A stretch of DNA of 64,000 bases from Streptococcus parasuis (GTDB lineage Bacteria > Bacillota > Bacilli > Lactobacillales > Streptococcaceae). The stretch lies in assembly GCF_021654455.1 (NCBI RefSeq), contig NZ_AP024276.1, positions 1,674,001 to 1,738,000 of the forward strand. The letters run 5' to 3'. Both the position numbers and the translations under genes were made by a program. The notes under the pieces are model-generated. The model was given only the letters and a program-made list of their open reading frames with translations, ran no database searches and was not told where the DNA came from. Positions 9,937 to 21,970 of this stretch are shown piece by piece (the stretch's first letter is position 1; every line of letters starts with the position of its first letter).

Positions 9937-9945
9937 TGCTATAAT
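9937..9945 (+). promoter_or_regulatory. Extended -10 promoter of the DUF1827 gene
   Basis: TGCTATAAT at 9937-9945, 28 nt before the ATG, followed by GGAGGAAG as ribosome site. Confidence 0.55.
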
Positions 9946-9973
9946 GTAGCCAAAGAGACGGAGGAAGTTTCGC

Positions 9974-10282
9974 ATGAAGATTATCAATACGACGAATAGT
10001 CATTCTCAATTAGTGCAAAATCAACTAGCCAATACCGATGCCTTCCTAGTAGAAACCTATTCTGCAGGAAACACCGATGTCCTTTTTACACAAGCTCCAC
10101 GACATTACGAGCTCCTTATTAGAAATAAATATCGTGCCATTCAACCAGCAGAAGTCAATAAAATTCGCGATTATTTTCTACGTCGGAAAGTTGATGAACG
10201 GATAATAAATAAGGCAGCCATTCAAACGATTCATACTGACCGCCTAATTGAAATGTCAATCCCTATTATTACTGAAGATTAG
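9974..10282 (+). CDS. DUF1827 family protein
   Basis: A 102-residue soluble protein starting MKIINTTNSHSQLVQNQL and ending in EMSIPIITED. I recognise it as the streptococcal/lactococcal DUF1827 family, which commonly sits beside this NUDIX gene. No catalytic motif, signal peptide or membrane segment is visible and no function is known to me. GGAGGAAG lies 8 nt upstream of the ATG. Confidence 0.8.
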   Translation: MKIINTTNSHSQLVQNQLANTDAFLVETYSAGNTDVLFTQAPRHYELLIRNKYRAIQPAEVNKIRDYFLRRKVDERIINKAAIQTIHTDRLIEMSIPIITED

Positions 10283-10283
10283 G

Positions 10284-10460
10284 GAGTGGGAAAGAACTCG
10301 ACTGGTCTAAAAAAGAGTTCGTCTTCCCACCCCCGCACAGTTGATTAGGTCAGATTTGGAGTGTAAAACACGAACGAATCTGCCAATCAACCACTGCGCT
10401 GAGATGTTGACACGAACTCTGAGTAGTGGAGCTGGGCTTTTTGCCCAGCTTCTTTTTTTT
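10284..10460 (+). repeat. Highly folded intergenic element ending in a terminator
   Basis: Four consecutive inverted repeats fill the region after DUF1827. Hairpin 1: GTGGGAA/TTCCCAC (10286-10292 with 10324-10330) enclosing GAACTC/GAGTTC. Hairpin 2: GTTGATT/AATCAAC (10340-10346 with 10385-10391) enclosing CAGATT/AATCTG. Hairpin 3: CCACT/AGTGG (10391-10395 with 10425-10429). Hairpin 4 is the terminator. The layout resembles dispersed intergenic repeats of streptococci, and I believe similar copies occur in S. suis, but only one copy is in this window. Confidence 0.6.
10430..10460 (+). terminator. Strong intrinsic terminator
   Basis: AGCTGGGC (10430-10437), 5-nt loop, GCCCAGCT (10443-10450), then a run of ten nearly pure T. 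It closes the NUDIX/DUF1827 transcripts. Confidence 0.93.
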
Positions 10461-10461
10461 G

Positions 10462-10495
10462 AAAAAAAAGCCTATCCAGAAATAGATAGACTTTT
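10462..10495 (-). terminator. Terminator of ileS
   Basis: Stem AAAAG/CTTTT (10466-10470 with 10491-10495) plus CTATC/GATAG (10472-10476 with 10485-10489), with an eight-T tract when read on the minus strand, about 110 nt after the ileS stop. Confidence 0.7.
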
Positions 10496-10603
10496 ATACT
10501 TATATAGTCATTTGAATTAGATTTGATACATCGTCACTTTCGCCTTTCCGTACTCTAGTACAGCCTGCGCCTCAGTTCCTTGTCTGAAAGCTAATTCATT
10601 CGA

Positions 10604-13393
10604 CTATGCTTCAAAACCTTGAGCTACTGCTTCCGCAAAGTTTTCTTCTACTACGCTTGCACAGTGGTCACAGATTGTTGCACCATAGCTACGCTCTACA
10701 ACACTAGTATCAATGCGACGGCAACGATCACAAACTTCACCAGTTGCACGAGCAACAGTAAAGGAAAGTTCATCAACTTCTACCGCTGATGCAGGAGCAG
10801 CTTCGGTGGTAACTGTCAAATCAGATACAATCAAAAGTTGAGCAAGGTCAGCATTTAAGCCTTCCAAGAATGACTTGGTTTCAGCTGAGACATAGGCTGT
10901 CAAATGCGCTTCAAGTGACTTACCAATCACTTTTACATTACGCGCTTCTTCCAAGGCTTTTTGTGCCTGAGTACGGAAGACCATAACCTTCTCCCAGTCA
11001 GCCAACAACTGCGCATCATTCGCAAAGGTTTCCACCTCTGGCATTTCCGCCAATTGTACAAACTCTTCTGGTTCGTGTTCCAAATATGACCAGATTTCTT
11101 CTGCGGTATGTGGCAAGATTGGAGTCAAGAGCTTGGTAATTTTCACCAAGATGTCATAGAAAACAGTTTGCATCTGACGGCGAGACAAGGATTTGGCACC
11201 ATCAATGTAGACCACGTCCTTGGCAAAATCCAAGTAGAAGGCTGACAAATCAAGCGTGACAAAGTTTACCACAGACTTGTAGATGGCCATGAAATCAAAG
11301 CTATCGTAGGCATCACGAATTTGTGCTACCAGTTTGTTGAATTTCACCAAGAGGTATTGGTCAACTGAACGAAGCTCGTCATAAGCTACCGCATCGCTTG
11401 CTGGATTGAAATCAGAGGTATTAGCAATCAAGAAACGGAGGGTGTTGCGAATTTTCCTGTAAGTTTCAGAAACTTGTCCAAGAATTTCCATTGATACACG
11501 GACATCGTTTGACGTATCAACTGAAGTCACCCACAAACGCAAAATTTCTGCACCAAATTGTTTTTCAACATCACTAGGTAAAATCGTATTACCAAGAGAT
11601 TTAGACATCTTCAAGCCTTTACCATCTAGGACAAATCCTTGTGATAATACTGCTTTATATGGTGCATGACCATTGACTGCTACAGAGGTGATTAAGGAAG
11701 AGTTAAACCAGCCACGGTATTGGTCAGATCCTTCAAGATAAAGGTCTGCTGGATAGGCAAGGTTTTCACGAGCGTTCATGACACCATTCCAAGATGAACC
11801 AGAATCAAACCATACGTCCATGATATCTGTTTCTTTGGTAAATTCGCCATTTGGTGAACCTGAATGAGTAAATCCAGCTGGAAGAAGGTCTTTAGCTTCT
11901 GATTTCCACCAGATGATTGAACCATGCTCTTCAAAGAGAGCTGCAACGTGGTCCGTCACTTCCTTAGACATAATTGCTGTACCATCTTCTGCATAGAAGA
12001 TAGGAAGTGGCACACCCCAAGCCCGCTGACGTGAGATGACCCAGTCACCACGGTCACGGATCATATTGTAGAGACGTGTTTTACCCCAACCTGGAATGAA
12101 GTTTGTTGCTTCGATTTGATCTAAAATTTCTTGACGGAATTTAGAAACAGAAGCAAACCATTGTGGCACTGCACGCCAGATAATTGGTTTCTTGGTCCGC
12201 CAGTCAAATGGATAAGAGTGACTAATCACTTCACTAGCAAGAAGCAAGTCTCCTAGTTTTTCTTTTACAGTTGGAACAACCTTGTCATAGAATTGCCCTT
12301 CAAAATCAGGACCAGCATTTTCCATCATCAAGCCACGTTCGTTGACAGTTACAGCCACCTCTAAATTGTATTTGATTCCGACATTATAGTCATCTTCACC
12401 AAAACCAGGAGCCGTATGGACAATACCAGTACCTGAATCTGTCGTTACATGATCACCCAAGATGACCAATTCATCCACTTCAGTATCCCATGGGTGTTCT
12501 GTGACAATATATTCAAACTCAGCACCCTTGTGTTTTGAAATCACTTCGAAAGATGCCCAACCAAATTTGGCTGCCAAACTGTCAACCAAGGCTTCTGCCA
12601 ATACATACTTACGGTCAGAACCTTCTGGCTGAACAAGTACATAATCAATATCTGCACCCATTGTCAATCCACGTGAAGCTGTAACAGTAAATGGTGTAGT
12701 TGTCCAAACAACGATATAGCTATCTGAATCCAGCACCCCCTTGCCATCTTTGACCTTGTTAGCATAGTAAAGGGATGTTGAATCAATGTCATGGTATTCG
12801 ATTTCAGCTTCTGCAAGGGCAGATTCAGATGACCATGACCAGTAGACAGGCTTAGCACCGCGGTAGATATAGCCCTTGTCTGCCATAGCACCGAAGACAC
12901 GGATTTGAGCTGCTTCGTAGTCTTTCGTCAAGGTGATGTATGGATTTTCCCAATCAGCAGAGACACCAAGACGCTTGAAGTCATCACGTTGCTTATCTAC
13001 CTGACTTAAGGCATAATCACGACACATTTCAAGGTATTCAACCAAGTCCATCTCTTTCCGTTTAACACCTTGTTTTGCCAAGACTTGCTCAATCGGAAGA
13101 CCATGAGTATCCCAACCTGGTACGTAAGGAGCTCGGAAACCAGACATCGATTTAGAACGAACAATGATATCTTTAGAAATTTTATTTAAGGCATGCCCAA
13201 CGTGGATATTTCCGTTTGCGTATGGAGGCCCATCGTGGAGGTGGAAGGACGGTTTTCCTTCGTTCAGTTCTTGACGTCGCGCATACAAGTTTGCTTCATC
13301 CCAAGCTTTTTGCCATTCAGGTTCGCGTGTTGGCAAACCTGCACGCATTGGGAAGGCTGTCTTACCTAAATTGAGGGTTTCTTTTAGTTTCAT
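10604..13393 (-). CDS. ileS: Isoleucyl-tRNA synthetase
   Basis: A 929-residue class I synthetase charging tRNA-Ile. The HIGH motif is HVGHAL near residue 65, the CP1 editing domain includes [13 protein letters not shown], and KMSKSLGN is the second catalytic signature. The C-terminal zinc-binding region has CDRCRRID and CDHC. The ATG at 13393 has AAAGGAG at proper distance; upstream in-frame codons lie in the gap after the GNAT gene. It is the second gene behind an isoleucine-type T-box, so transcription should rise when uncharged tRNA-Ile accumulates. Confidence 0.97.
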   Translation of the reverse strand: MKLKETLNLGKTAFPMRAGLPTREPEWQKAWDEANLYARRQELNEGKPSFHLHDGPPYANGNIHVGHALNKISKDIIVRSKSMSGFRAPYVPGWDTHGLPIEQVLAKQGVKRKEMDLVEYLEMCRDYALSQVDKQRDDFKRLGVSADWENPYITLTKDYEAAQIRVFGAMADKGYIYRGAKPVYWSWSSESALAEAEIEYHDIDSTSLYYANKVKDGKGVLDSDSYIVVWTTTPFTVTASRGLTMGADIDYVLVQPEGSDRKYVLAEALVDSLAAKFGWASFEVISKHKGAEFEYIVTEHPWDTEVDELVILGDHVTTDSGTGIVHTAPGFGEDDYNVGIKYNLEVAVTVNERGLMMENAGPDFEGQFYDKVVPTVKEKLGDLLLASEVISHSYPFDWRTKKPIIWRAVPQWFASVSKFRQEILDQIEATNFIPGWGKTRLYNMIRDRGDWVISRQRAWGVPLPIFYAEDGTAIMSKEVTDHVAALFEEHGSIIWWKSEAKDLLPAGFTHSGSPNGEFTKETDIMDVWFDSGSSWNGVMNARENLAYPADLYLEGSDQYRGWFNSSLITSVAVNGHAPYKAVLSQGFVLDGKGLKMSKSLGNTILPSDVEKQFGAEILRLWVTSVDTSNDVRVSMEILGQVSETYRKIRNTLRFLIANTSDFNPASDAVAYDELRSVDQYLLVKFNKLVAQIRDAYDSFDFMAIYKSVVNFVTLDLSAFYLDFAKDVVYIDGAKSLSRRQMQTVFYDILVKITKLLTPILPHTAEEIWSYLEHEPEEFVQLAEMPEVETFANDAQLLADWEKVMVFRTQAQKALEEARNVKVIGKSLEAHLTAYVSAETKSFLEGLNADLAQLLIVSDLTVTTEAAPASAVEVDELSFTVARATGEVCDRCRRIDTSVVERSYGATICDHCASVVEENFAEAVAQGFEA

Positions 13394-13403
13394 CATAACT
13401 CCT

Positions 13404-13847
13404 TTATTTAACAATTAATTCCATTTTCATTTCTTGACCATCTAAACCGACTGGCTGAAAGCCAAATTTTTCTAAGATGTACCGCATTTTATGATTACCG
13501 ATCACATAATTTACGGTAAGCTTATGGCACTGCTGATCATCCCTAGCTCGTCGTAACACTTGCCGAATGACCTCCTTACCAAAGCCCTGATTTTGATACT
13601 TCTGATCAATGAGCAAGCGCCAGATATAATAACTGTTTTCCATGGGTTGATAGGACAACAAGAGAAATCCCACTGTTAGCTGTCCAGATTTAACAGCATA
13701 TGGAAATAGGACTTCACTATCTCGATACAGCCATGCCTGAGCTAATGAATATTCAACTGACGCCACTCGGCGCTGATCTTTAGGTGCCACTTCAAGATCT
13801 AGCACCTGATCAAAATTATCTTTGTTTACCAGTTCTAATCGTATCAT
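13404..13847 (-). CDS. GNAT-family N-acetyltransferase
   Basis: A 147-residue GNAT protein: [20 protein letters not shown] at the start, a central strand [19 protein letters not shown] carrying the acetyl-CoA motif Q-x-x-G-x-G, and a C-terminal FGFQPVG strand-helix. The acceptor substrate is unknown. It is the first gene after the T-box leader, 10 nt before ileS. The ATG at 13847 directly follows the terminator T-tract; the only purine-rich ribosome-site candidate, GGGAG, lies in the 3' arm of the terminator stem, so translation may also depend on leader folding. Confidence 0.85.
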   Translation of the reverse strand: MIRLELVNKDNFDQVLDLEVAPKDQRRVASVEYSLAQAWLYRDSEVLFPYAVKSGQLTVGFLLLSYQPMENSYYIWRLLIDQKYQNQGFGKEVIRQVLRRARDDQQCHKLTVNYVIGNHKMRYILEKFGFQPVGLDGQEMKMELIVK

Positions 13848-14065
13848 AAAAAATAAAAAAACTCCCGCCAAATAAGGACGAAAGTTCGTGGTACCACCTT
13901 AGTTCAGATAGAGTTTCCCCTATCCCTCAAGCGTTCGTAACGTGAACCGACGTCTTTCCCTACTTCTTTCAGGAAAAATCATGCAAAGGGATTATCGCAA
14001 GAAAGGGATTGTAGGGCTTCCACCGTCTCCTACTCGCTAAAAATATTTCTATTGATAGTGTCTTT
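13848..14065 (-). promoter_or_regulatory. T-box riboswitch, isoleucine type, controlling GNAT-ileS
   Basis: Minus-strand leader with the T-box core AAGGTGGTACCACG (13887-13900), which pairs with the NCCA end of uncharged tRNA. Stem I is closed by GCAAAG/CTTTGC and contains GGAGACGGTGG. An AUC codon at 13990-13992, in the 3' strand of stem I, is the likely specifier. The terminator is a 10-bp stem (AACTTTCGTC / GGCGGGAGTT with G-U pairs) followed by TTTTTTTATTTTTT. The core and terminator are unambiguous; specifier placement is an inference. Confidence 0.93.
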
Positions 14066-14069
14066 GCTC

Positions 14070-14765
14070 TCAGTTATTTTCATCAATTGACAAGGCAATT
14101 GTTTCATTTTCTTCAAATGCTGTTGCTTGACGTGTCAACTCTGCAATTTCTTCTTCAGAAAGTTGTAAGGTATAATCCAAGTGGTTCTCTTCCACAGGTG
14201 CTTCTTCATCAAGCACTTTTACCAATACTTCTCTAAAGGCTTCATCGCTTGTTTGGATGTAAGATGCAGTTGGTCGTAAAATATCCTCCCACTCAGGTGA
14301 GTTTACCAATGACAACTGACTTTCGATAGTCGATTTCAAGCGCTGATGGAACACACGTGTTTTATTTTTCAACTCTTCTGTTTCAACCGCTACTTTTTTA
14401 GCATTATCAGTCGAAATACGAAGAATTTCATTTGCCTTATCTTTCGCTTCATGCAATAAGGTTGCCACATCATAATCTGCTTGTTTAATGATATTTGCTG
14501 CTTGCTCATCCGCAGCTTTTTTCACTTTTTCAGCAGTATCTTGAGCCAATAGAACGGATTTGCTTAGCGATTCTTTCATTTCATCAAAATAAGCCAATCG
14601 CTCACGCAAACTCTTCAATTCCAGCTCTTGTTCGTGATTTTTACGAATTAACTCTTCATAATCACGCGTTACAATATCTAAAAAGTCATCAACTTCATCT
14701 GCATCATAACCTCGGAATTTTGTTCCGAAGGTTTTATCTTTTAATTCTAGTGCTGTTAGTACCAT
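14070..14765 (-). CDS. divIVA: Cell-division initiation protein DivIVA
   Basis: A 231-residue DivIVA. The N-terminal domain (LELKDKTFGTKFRGYDADEV) binds membrane at negative curvature; a long coiled coil follows, with ERLAYFDEMKESL and repeated charged heptads to about residue 165, then an acidic tail. It localises to septum and poles and organises division and peripheral wall synthesis in streptococci. It is the last gene of the ylm/division cluster, 8 nt after ylmH, and the ileS T-box leader begins immediately after its stop. Confidence 0.96.
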   Translation of the reverse strand: MVLTALELKDKTFGTKFRGYDADEVDDFLDIVTRDYEELIRKNHEQELELKSLRERLAYFDEMKESLSKSVLLAQDTAEKVKKAADEQAANIIKQADYDVATLLHEAKDKANEILRISTDNAKKVAVETEELKNKTRVFHQRLKSTIESQLSLVNSPEWEDILRPTASYIQTSDEAFREVLVKVLDEEAPVEENHLDYTLQLSEEEIAELTRQATAFEENETIALSIDENN

Positions 14766-14773
14766 AGTTCCTC

Positions 14774-15565
14774 CTAAGTTTTTACTATGTCTATCTTTAA
14801 TTTTATCTTTCCTTGCTTAGAAAAACCTAAAAACTCGTTTAAACGAATTCTACCGTATTTCCTCACACTAATCAATTGCCCAATTTCAACTGTCCGACTT
14901 GGTTGATCGGATTGGAGATAATCCAACTTTACATGCCCTGCTTCTATCAACTTATTCGCAGTAGAGCGTGAAAGATTAAAAGCAACCGCAACCAACTTAT
15001 CCAGTCTCAAACTGGAAACAAGAACATCTTTTGAACGCCAGTCCTGTTGGTTCAATAATTGAACTGACAGCCACGAAATTTCTCGTACCTTGACAGGAAC
15101 ACGAGCAATTTTGGTGATAGACTGTTGAGCAATCTGTCCAAACTTTTCATCTAAAAACACCAAAAGCTGTTCTTCATTGACGATGATATCACCCAAGTAT
15201 TCTCTTTTAATCCCCAATTGATTTAGAAAAGTTCCTAATACTTGAGAATGAGAAAGAGTATGAAATTTTCTTGAAAAAGATAAATCAAGAGCTGTTAGCC
15301 TAAAATCCTGAGTATCTAATTCATAGTAACTTGGAGCAATAATGACTCTCGAATGTTCAGTTGGCAAGAAGTCACGACTTGAAAAAGTTTGTAATTGATA
15401 GTAATGCGCAATTTTAGATACAATATCATCTTGTCGGGGATGTAGAAAGTGCGTTAATCTATAGGAATATGTATCTTCAACTTGCTGACACATATCCATT
15501 ATTTTCTCAACGAATTCCCTTTCTTCCTTGGCAAAATGTTGCATTATTTGTTTATCATTTTTCAT
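14774..15565 (-). CDS. ylmH: YlmH-type S4-domain RNA-binding protein
   Basis: A 263-residue protein with a C-terminal S4 RNA-binding domain (SSLRLDKLVAVAFNLSRSTA, GHVKLDY). The N-terminal two-thirds match the YlmH fold. Members bind ribosomal RNA or ribosome-associated tRNA. The ATG at 15565 is 2 nt after the yggT stop, so translation is probably coupled; a longer frame upstream overlaps yggT entirely and is rejected. Confidence 0.92.
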   Translation of the reverse strand: MKNDKQIMQHFAKEEREFVEKIMDMCQQVEDTYSYRLTHFLHPRQDDIVSKIAHYYQLQTFSSRDFLPTEHSRVIIAPSYYELDTQDFRLTALDLSFSRKFHTLSHSQVLGTFLNQLGIKREYLGDIIVNEEQLLVFLDEKFGQIAQQSITKIARVPVKVREISWLSVQLLNQQDWRSKDVLVSSLRLDKLVAVAFNLSRSTANKLIEAGHVKLDYLQSDQPSRTVEIGQLISVRKYGRIRLNEFLGFSKQGKIKLKIDIVKT

Positions 15566-15567
15566 GA

Positions 15568-15831
15568 TTAAGCTAGCAAAAGCAGGATGCGAATCAGTAT
15601 CCGTGTCCCAATGTTGAGTGCAATCATTGCAACCATAACTGTCCAATCCAAGCCCAGGAACTGTAGATTGAGCCGTCTAAAGGGCTTTAACATAGGTGCC
15701 ACAGCCCACTGAATCAAACGCCCCAATGGAGTTGCATAGAGATTGGGAAACCAGCTCAATAATGCATATGCCAACAAAAGATACGAATAAATTTCTACAA
15801 TTTTTAAAATAAGAAAAATCAAAAATTGCAT
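15568..15831 (-). CDS. YggT/YlmG family membrane protein
   Basis: An 87-residue protein with two hydrophobic segments (residues about 4-27 and 62-86) separated by the motif SWFPN...PLGRLIQWAVAPMLKPFRRL. This is the YggT family found between sepF and ylmH in Firmicutes; plastid and cyanobacterial homologues affect nucleoid or thylakoid organisation. No enzyme motif is present. Confidence 0.93.
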   Translation of the reverse strand: MQFLIFLILKIVEIYSYLLLAYALLSWFPNLYATPLGRLIQWAVAPMLKPFRRLNLQFLGLDWTVMVAMIALNIGTRILIRILLLLA

Positions 15832-15836
15832 AAAAT

Positions 15837-16403
15837 TTACCGCTTCATATCAAAATCAAATTGAGAATCTTGATTCGCACCGACATTCGTGTTACGGAGT
15901 TCCTCAATATGCACCGTTACATTTACAGGGGTTAACAGCCACATTGTATTTGAAACTTTCTTTAAATTTCCAGAAAGAACTGATCGTGCCCCATCCAAAT
16001 AATCCAAACAACGGCGTGCCTGTTGTTCAGACATGTATTGAAAATCAATTAAAATACTTGCATTATCTAACAAGAGATTAACCATTTCTGGTGCATCTTC
16101 ATAACGTTTTGGAAACTTAATATCAATTGTTGATTTCAAATTACCTTGTTCGCTATGAGACATTAATTCTTGCTGACGATCATGTAAGCGTTGCAACCGC
16201 GACTCCGATCCACTGTTTGCATCCCCTCGTGATTCGACACGACTTGGTCTTTCAACAGGTCTGCTGACCGGTTTTGTTGTAGCAACATGCATTGCTGGTC
16301 GTTCGTTACCAGTAGAATTTGCTTGGTACTGTTCATCAACCTCGTTTGCATCTTCTACTTCAAAATAGTTAACTAAATTTTTAAATGTATCTTTAATTCC
16401 CAT
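15837..16403 (-). CDS. sepF: Cell-division protein SepF
   Basis: A 188-residue SepF: an N-terminal membrane-targeting helix (MGIKDTFKNLVNYFEVED), a low-complexity linker (about 20-95), and the conserved C-terminal domain with FPKRYEDAPEMVNLLLDN and RRCLDYLDGARSVLSGNL. It polymerises into rings that bind the FtsZ tail and tether it to membrane alongside FtsA. It lies in the ftsA-ftsZ-yggS-sepF-yggT-ylmH-divIVA order. Confidence 0.95.
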   Translation of the reverse strand: MGIKDTFKNLVNYFEVEDANEVDEQYQANSTGNERPAMHVATTKPVSRPVERPSRVESRGDANSGSESRLQRLHDRQQELMSHSEQGNLKSTIDIKFPKRYEDAPEMVNLLLDNASILIDFQYMSEQQARRCLDYLDGARSVLSGNLKKVSNTMWLLTPVNVTVHIEELRNTNVGANQDSQFDFDMKR

Positions 16404-16417
16404 ACCTACTTCATCCC

Positions 16418-17092
16418 CTATTCAGTAAAAAATGCAGAGCCTACACGGACAAAGGTTGCCCCATTTTGTATTGCCTGTACATAGTCACCGCTCATTCCCA
16501 TACTTAATTCAGTAAATGGCATATGCGGTATGTTTCTCGCTGATAGTGTTTTATGTATCTCATTCATTTTTGAGAAAATTTCGTTTAATTCTTCTGAATC
16601 AGCATCAAAAGGTGCCATTGTCATCAAACCAACAACTTCCACTTTCTCAAAAGGGATCAATTGAGGAATAATCTCCTCTAATTCATCAACAGAGAAGCCA
16701 TGCTTACTTTGCTCACCTGAAATATTCAATTGTAAGAAGCATTTAATCGGTTTCTCTGCACGTTTATTGATTTCCTCAGCTAATTTGACTGAATCCAAAG
16801 CATGAAAGTAATCGACATAATTGATCACATCTTTCACTTTTCTTCTTTGAAGTGTACCAATCAGATGCCAAGTCAATTCTTGATCAGATAAGGCATGATA
16901 CTTGTCTAAAAATTTATCAACACGATTTTCACCAATATGATGAATCCCTGTTTTAATCAATTCTCTAACAATAGAGCTGTCAACATATTTTGTGACAGCT
17001 ATGACATTCACTGATTGACTAGGCCGATGTGCATTTTTCTCTGCTTGTTCAACAGTAGCAAACACATCATCTCTATTTTTTTGTAAATTCAT
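16418..17092 (-). CDS. YggS/PROSC-family PLP-binding protein
   Basis: A 224-residue alanine-racemase-fold protein with the PLP lysine in VIAVTKYVDSS, the HHIGENRVDKFLDKY strand, HLIGTLQRRKV, and the phosphate-binding end LSMGMSGDYVQAIQNGATFV. It is a PLP homeostasis factor rather than a racemase, since the second racemase domain is absent. One nt separates it from ftsZ. Confidence 0.93.
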   Translation of the reverse strand: MNLQKNRDDVFATVEQAEKNAHRPSQSVNVIAVTKYVDSSIVRELIKTGIHHIGENRVDKFLDKYHALSDQELTWHLIGTLQRRKVKDVINYVDYFHALDSVKLAEEINKRAEKPIKCFLQLNISGEQSKHGFSVDELEEIIPQLIPFEKVEVVGLMTMAPFDADSEELNEIFSKMNEIHKTLSARNIPHMPFTELSMGMSGDYVQAIQNGATFVRVGSAFFTE

Positions 17093-17093
17093 T

Positions 17094-19729
<2,636 letters not shown>

Positions 19730-19807
19730 TCTATCCGTCCTCTCTTACTTTCAACTTTAACAAACATAATTCCAATTTTTAAAAAATAGTGCAATTAGTC
19801 ATCTTTT

Positions 19808-19816
19808 ATTATATCA
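19808..19816 (-). promoter_or_regulatory. Extended -10 promoter of ftsA
   Basis: Minus-strand TGATATAAT (TATAAT at 19808-19813) in the only sizeable gap between divIB and ftsA, about 80 nt before the start codon. The -35 is poor, as usual for extended -10 sites. Confidence 0.6.
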
Positions 19817-19872
19817 TATCTTCTAGAAAAAAAGTGTCTCGAATGGCTTTTTCTAAGAAAATTTCTAGATTT

Positions 19873-20895
19873 TTATTGACTAGTTTTGACATATCGATAG
19901 ATTCCTACTTCCATATCTATGACAGACGGTTCAACAATATCCAACGCAATTTTTGAATAGTATGGTAACTTGGTATCGATTTCACTTAAAGGAACCAAAA
20001 TCGTATTGCCATCTGTCATGGTCAAAGTCAATAAATCCGCTGTAACTTTGCTTGGTGTTAAAGTGATTTCTTGAATCTTGGAAGTGATAGTTTCATCCAC
20101 CTTGGCCAGTTGCTCCGCAAGCGATTTGATTGATGCCTTATCTGTCAATTTTACTAAAAGATAGGTTTCAGGAAGTTGATCTGCTGGGATTGCTTCGCTA
20201 GCTATTTCTCCACTGGAAAGAATCCGATAATATTGGCTATTTTCTTCCAGATAACCTATCAACTTATACTCTTTAACGTGAATAGTAAAGGCATTTGGAA
20301 AACGATAGGCTATGGTTGCTTCAGAAATCTCAGGACTTGCTTTTTTGATGTTCTCAGCATAATTTTTTGCATTCAATGCTATCGTAACTATATAATCCTG
20401 ATTCGAAATCAAACTGAGCTGTTCCACTTCTTGGGCAGTTAACCGCTCATTTCCTTGTACGGAGATGATCTTGTCCTTACTAAATGGTGTGATAAAATAC
20501 AGCGAGAGCAAGAACAGAACCAAACTACCCAGCAAAACTGGGATTGCTTTTAAAAGGGCCCTTCTAGGAAGCGGTTCCTTTTTCTTTAAAGCAACTGGTT
20601 CTTGTTCTAATGCATCATCCGTTATTTCAGTTGGTGTTTCATTCGTTTTCTTGTTTTTTTCCCAGCGTTTTAGGAAGCCGTTTTTTTTCTTTTCCGGTTC
20701 ATCTACAGGAACAAAAACTTCTTCATCTTGCTGATTTTGTTGTTCCAAATAAGCTTGATGCCGTGCTTTCCATTGTTCAAAGAAGGCACTTTTCTCATCG
20801 TCTGAGGCATCCATGGTTGGAACAGAGGATTCTAAATCAGGAGATGGCTCTGAATTCTTATTTTCTACCAACTCTTTCGGGTCTTTTTCATCCAT
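19873..20895 (-). CDS. divIB: Cell-division protein DivIB/FtsQ
   Basis: A 340-residue bitopic protein. Residues 1-130 are a charged cytoplasmic tail rich in Glu, Lys and Gln; one membrane helix (ALLKAIPVLLGSLVLFLLSL) follows, then an extracellular POTRA domain (KIISVQGNERLTAQEVEQL) and the beta domain. It forms the DivIB-DivIC-FtsL complex that controls septal wall synthesis. The long acidic N-terminal tail is typical of streptococci. It lies 7 nt after murG. Confidence 0.94.
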   Translation of the reverse strand: MDEKDPKELVENKNSEPSPDLESSVPTMDASDDEKSAFFEQWKARHQAYLEQQNQQDEEVFVPVDEPEKKKNGFLKRWEKNKKTNETPTEITDDALEQEPVALKKKEPLPRRALLKAIPVLLGSLVLFLLSLYFITPFSKDKIISVQGNERLTAQEVEQLSLISNQDYIVTIALNAKNYAENIKKASPEISEATIAYRFPNAFTIHVKEYKLIGYLEENSQYYRILSSGEIASEAIPADQLPETYLLVKLTDKASIKSLAEQLAKVDETITSKIQEITLTPSKVTADLLTLTMTDGNTILVPLSEIDTKLPYYSKIALDIVEPSVIDMEVGIYRYVKTSQ

Positions 20896-20902
20896 ACCTC
20901 AT

Positions 20903-21967
20903 CTACCTTCCTATATCTTCCATCAACAAGTGATAAAAACTATCAACTGATTGTATTTCAGTAGATTGTTCCATATTTTGGATATAAAAGTCTTTGTTTT
21001 CTAGCAAAGCTTCCACCTCAGACAACAAGGTATCAACTGTAAAATGCTCCTCACTAATTTGTCGAGAGTAACCTTTTTTCTCCGCATACAGAGCATTTTC
21101 AATCTGATCTCCACGACTTGCTTGACGGCCGAGTGGAACGATGAGATGCAATTTTTTCATTGCAATCAATTCAAATAAGGTATTAGAACCACCACGTGTC
21201 ACCACGACATCCGCAAAATCCATCAAGGGTTGATAAAGCTCCGTAATATAATCTACACGATAGATATGTTTATCCAGTTGGTTGAGTCGTGCATCGCCAG
21301 TCAGGTTAATAATATTGAAACCTTCTGTCAATGTCTTAGCATGCTGGCTGATTAAATTATTAAATACCTTAGCTCCACCAGAACCACCAACAAATAATAA
21401 AGTCGGCAATTGTTTGTCAAAATGGCTTAGGATTTCAGGTAATTGGATTGGAGTAACCTTGTCTGTATGCTGTCCGACCTTGGTCACTGCCCCAACGTGT
21501 TTTACTTTTGCCAGTTCTGTTGGTTGCTCAAAGGTACTATACATTGTCGTCGCAAACTTATAGGCAATTTTATTGGCTAGTCCCGTCGACAAATCAGATT
21601 CGTGGATAAAGACCGGTACTCTTAACAAGTTTGCAGCGATGACAGGTGGTACAGAAACAAAACCACCTTTTGAAAATAGGGCTTGAGGACGAATTTTGGC
21701 AATAATCGCAATGGATTGAAGAATGCCAAACCCAACCTTGAATACATCCAACATATTTTGGAAAGAGAAATAGCGACGCAGTTTCCCAGTAGCGATGGAA
21801 TGAAATTGGACATCTAAGCCAGAATTTTTAATTTGCTCATACTCAATCCCATTTCGATCCCCAATATAATGCACTTCCCAACCATCTTTGATGAAACGAG
21901 GCATTAAAAGGAGATTGAGCGTCACGTGTCCGACTGTTCCTCCACCTGTAAAAACAATTTTTTTCAT
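20903..21967 (-). CDS. murG: UDP-GlcNAc:lipid I transferase MurG
   Basis: A 354-residue GT-B glycosyltransferase converting lipid I to lipid II on the inner face of the membrane. The N-terminal loop is [14 protein letters not shown], and the donor-binding region [19 protein letters not shown] carries the UDP-GlcNAc contacts. It is 3 nt after murD and shares its promoter. Confidence 0.97.
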   Translation of the reverse strand: MKKIVFTGGGTVGHVTLNLLLMPRFIKDGWEVHYIGDRNGIEYEQIKNSGLDVQFHSIATGKLRRYFSFQNMLDVFKVGFGILQSIAIIAKIRPQALFSKGGFVSVPPVIAANLLRVPVFIHESDLSTGLANKIAYKFATTMYSTFEQPTELAKVKHVGAVTKVGQHTDKVTPIQLPEILSHFDKQLPTLLFVGGSGGAKVFNNLISQHAKTLTEGFNIINLTGDARLNQLDKHIYRVDYITELYQPLMDFADVVVTRGGSNTLFELIAMKKLHLIVPLGRQASRGDQIENALYAEKKGYSRQISEEHFTVDTLLSEVEALLENKDFYIQNMEQSTEIQSVDSFYHLLMEDIGR

Positions 21968-21970
21968 ATT

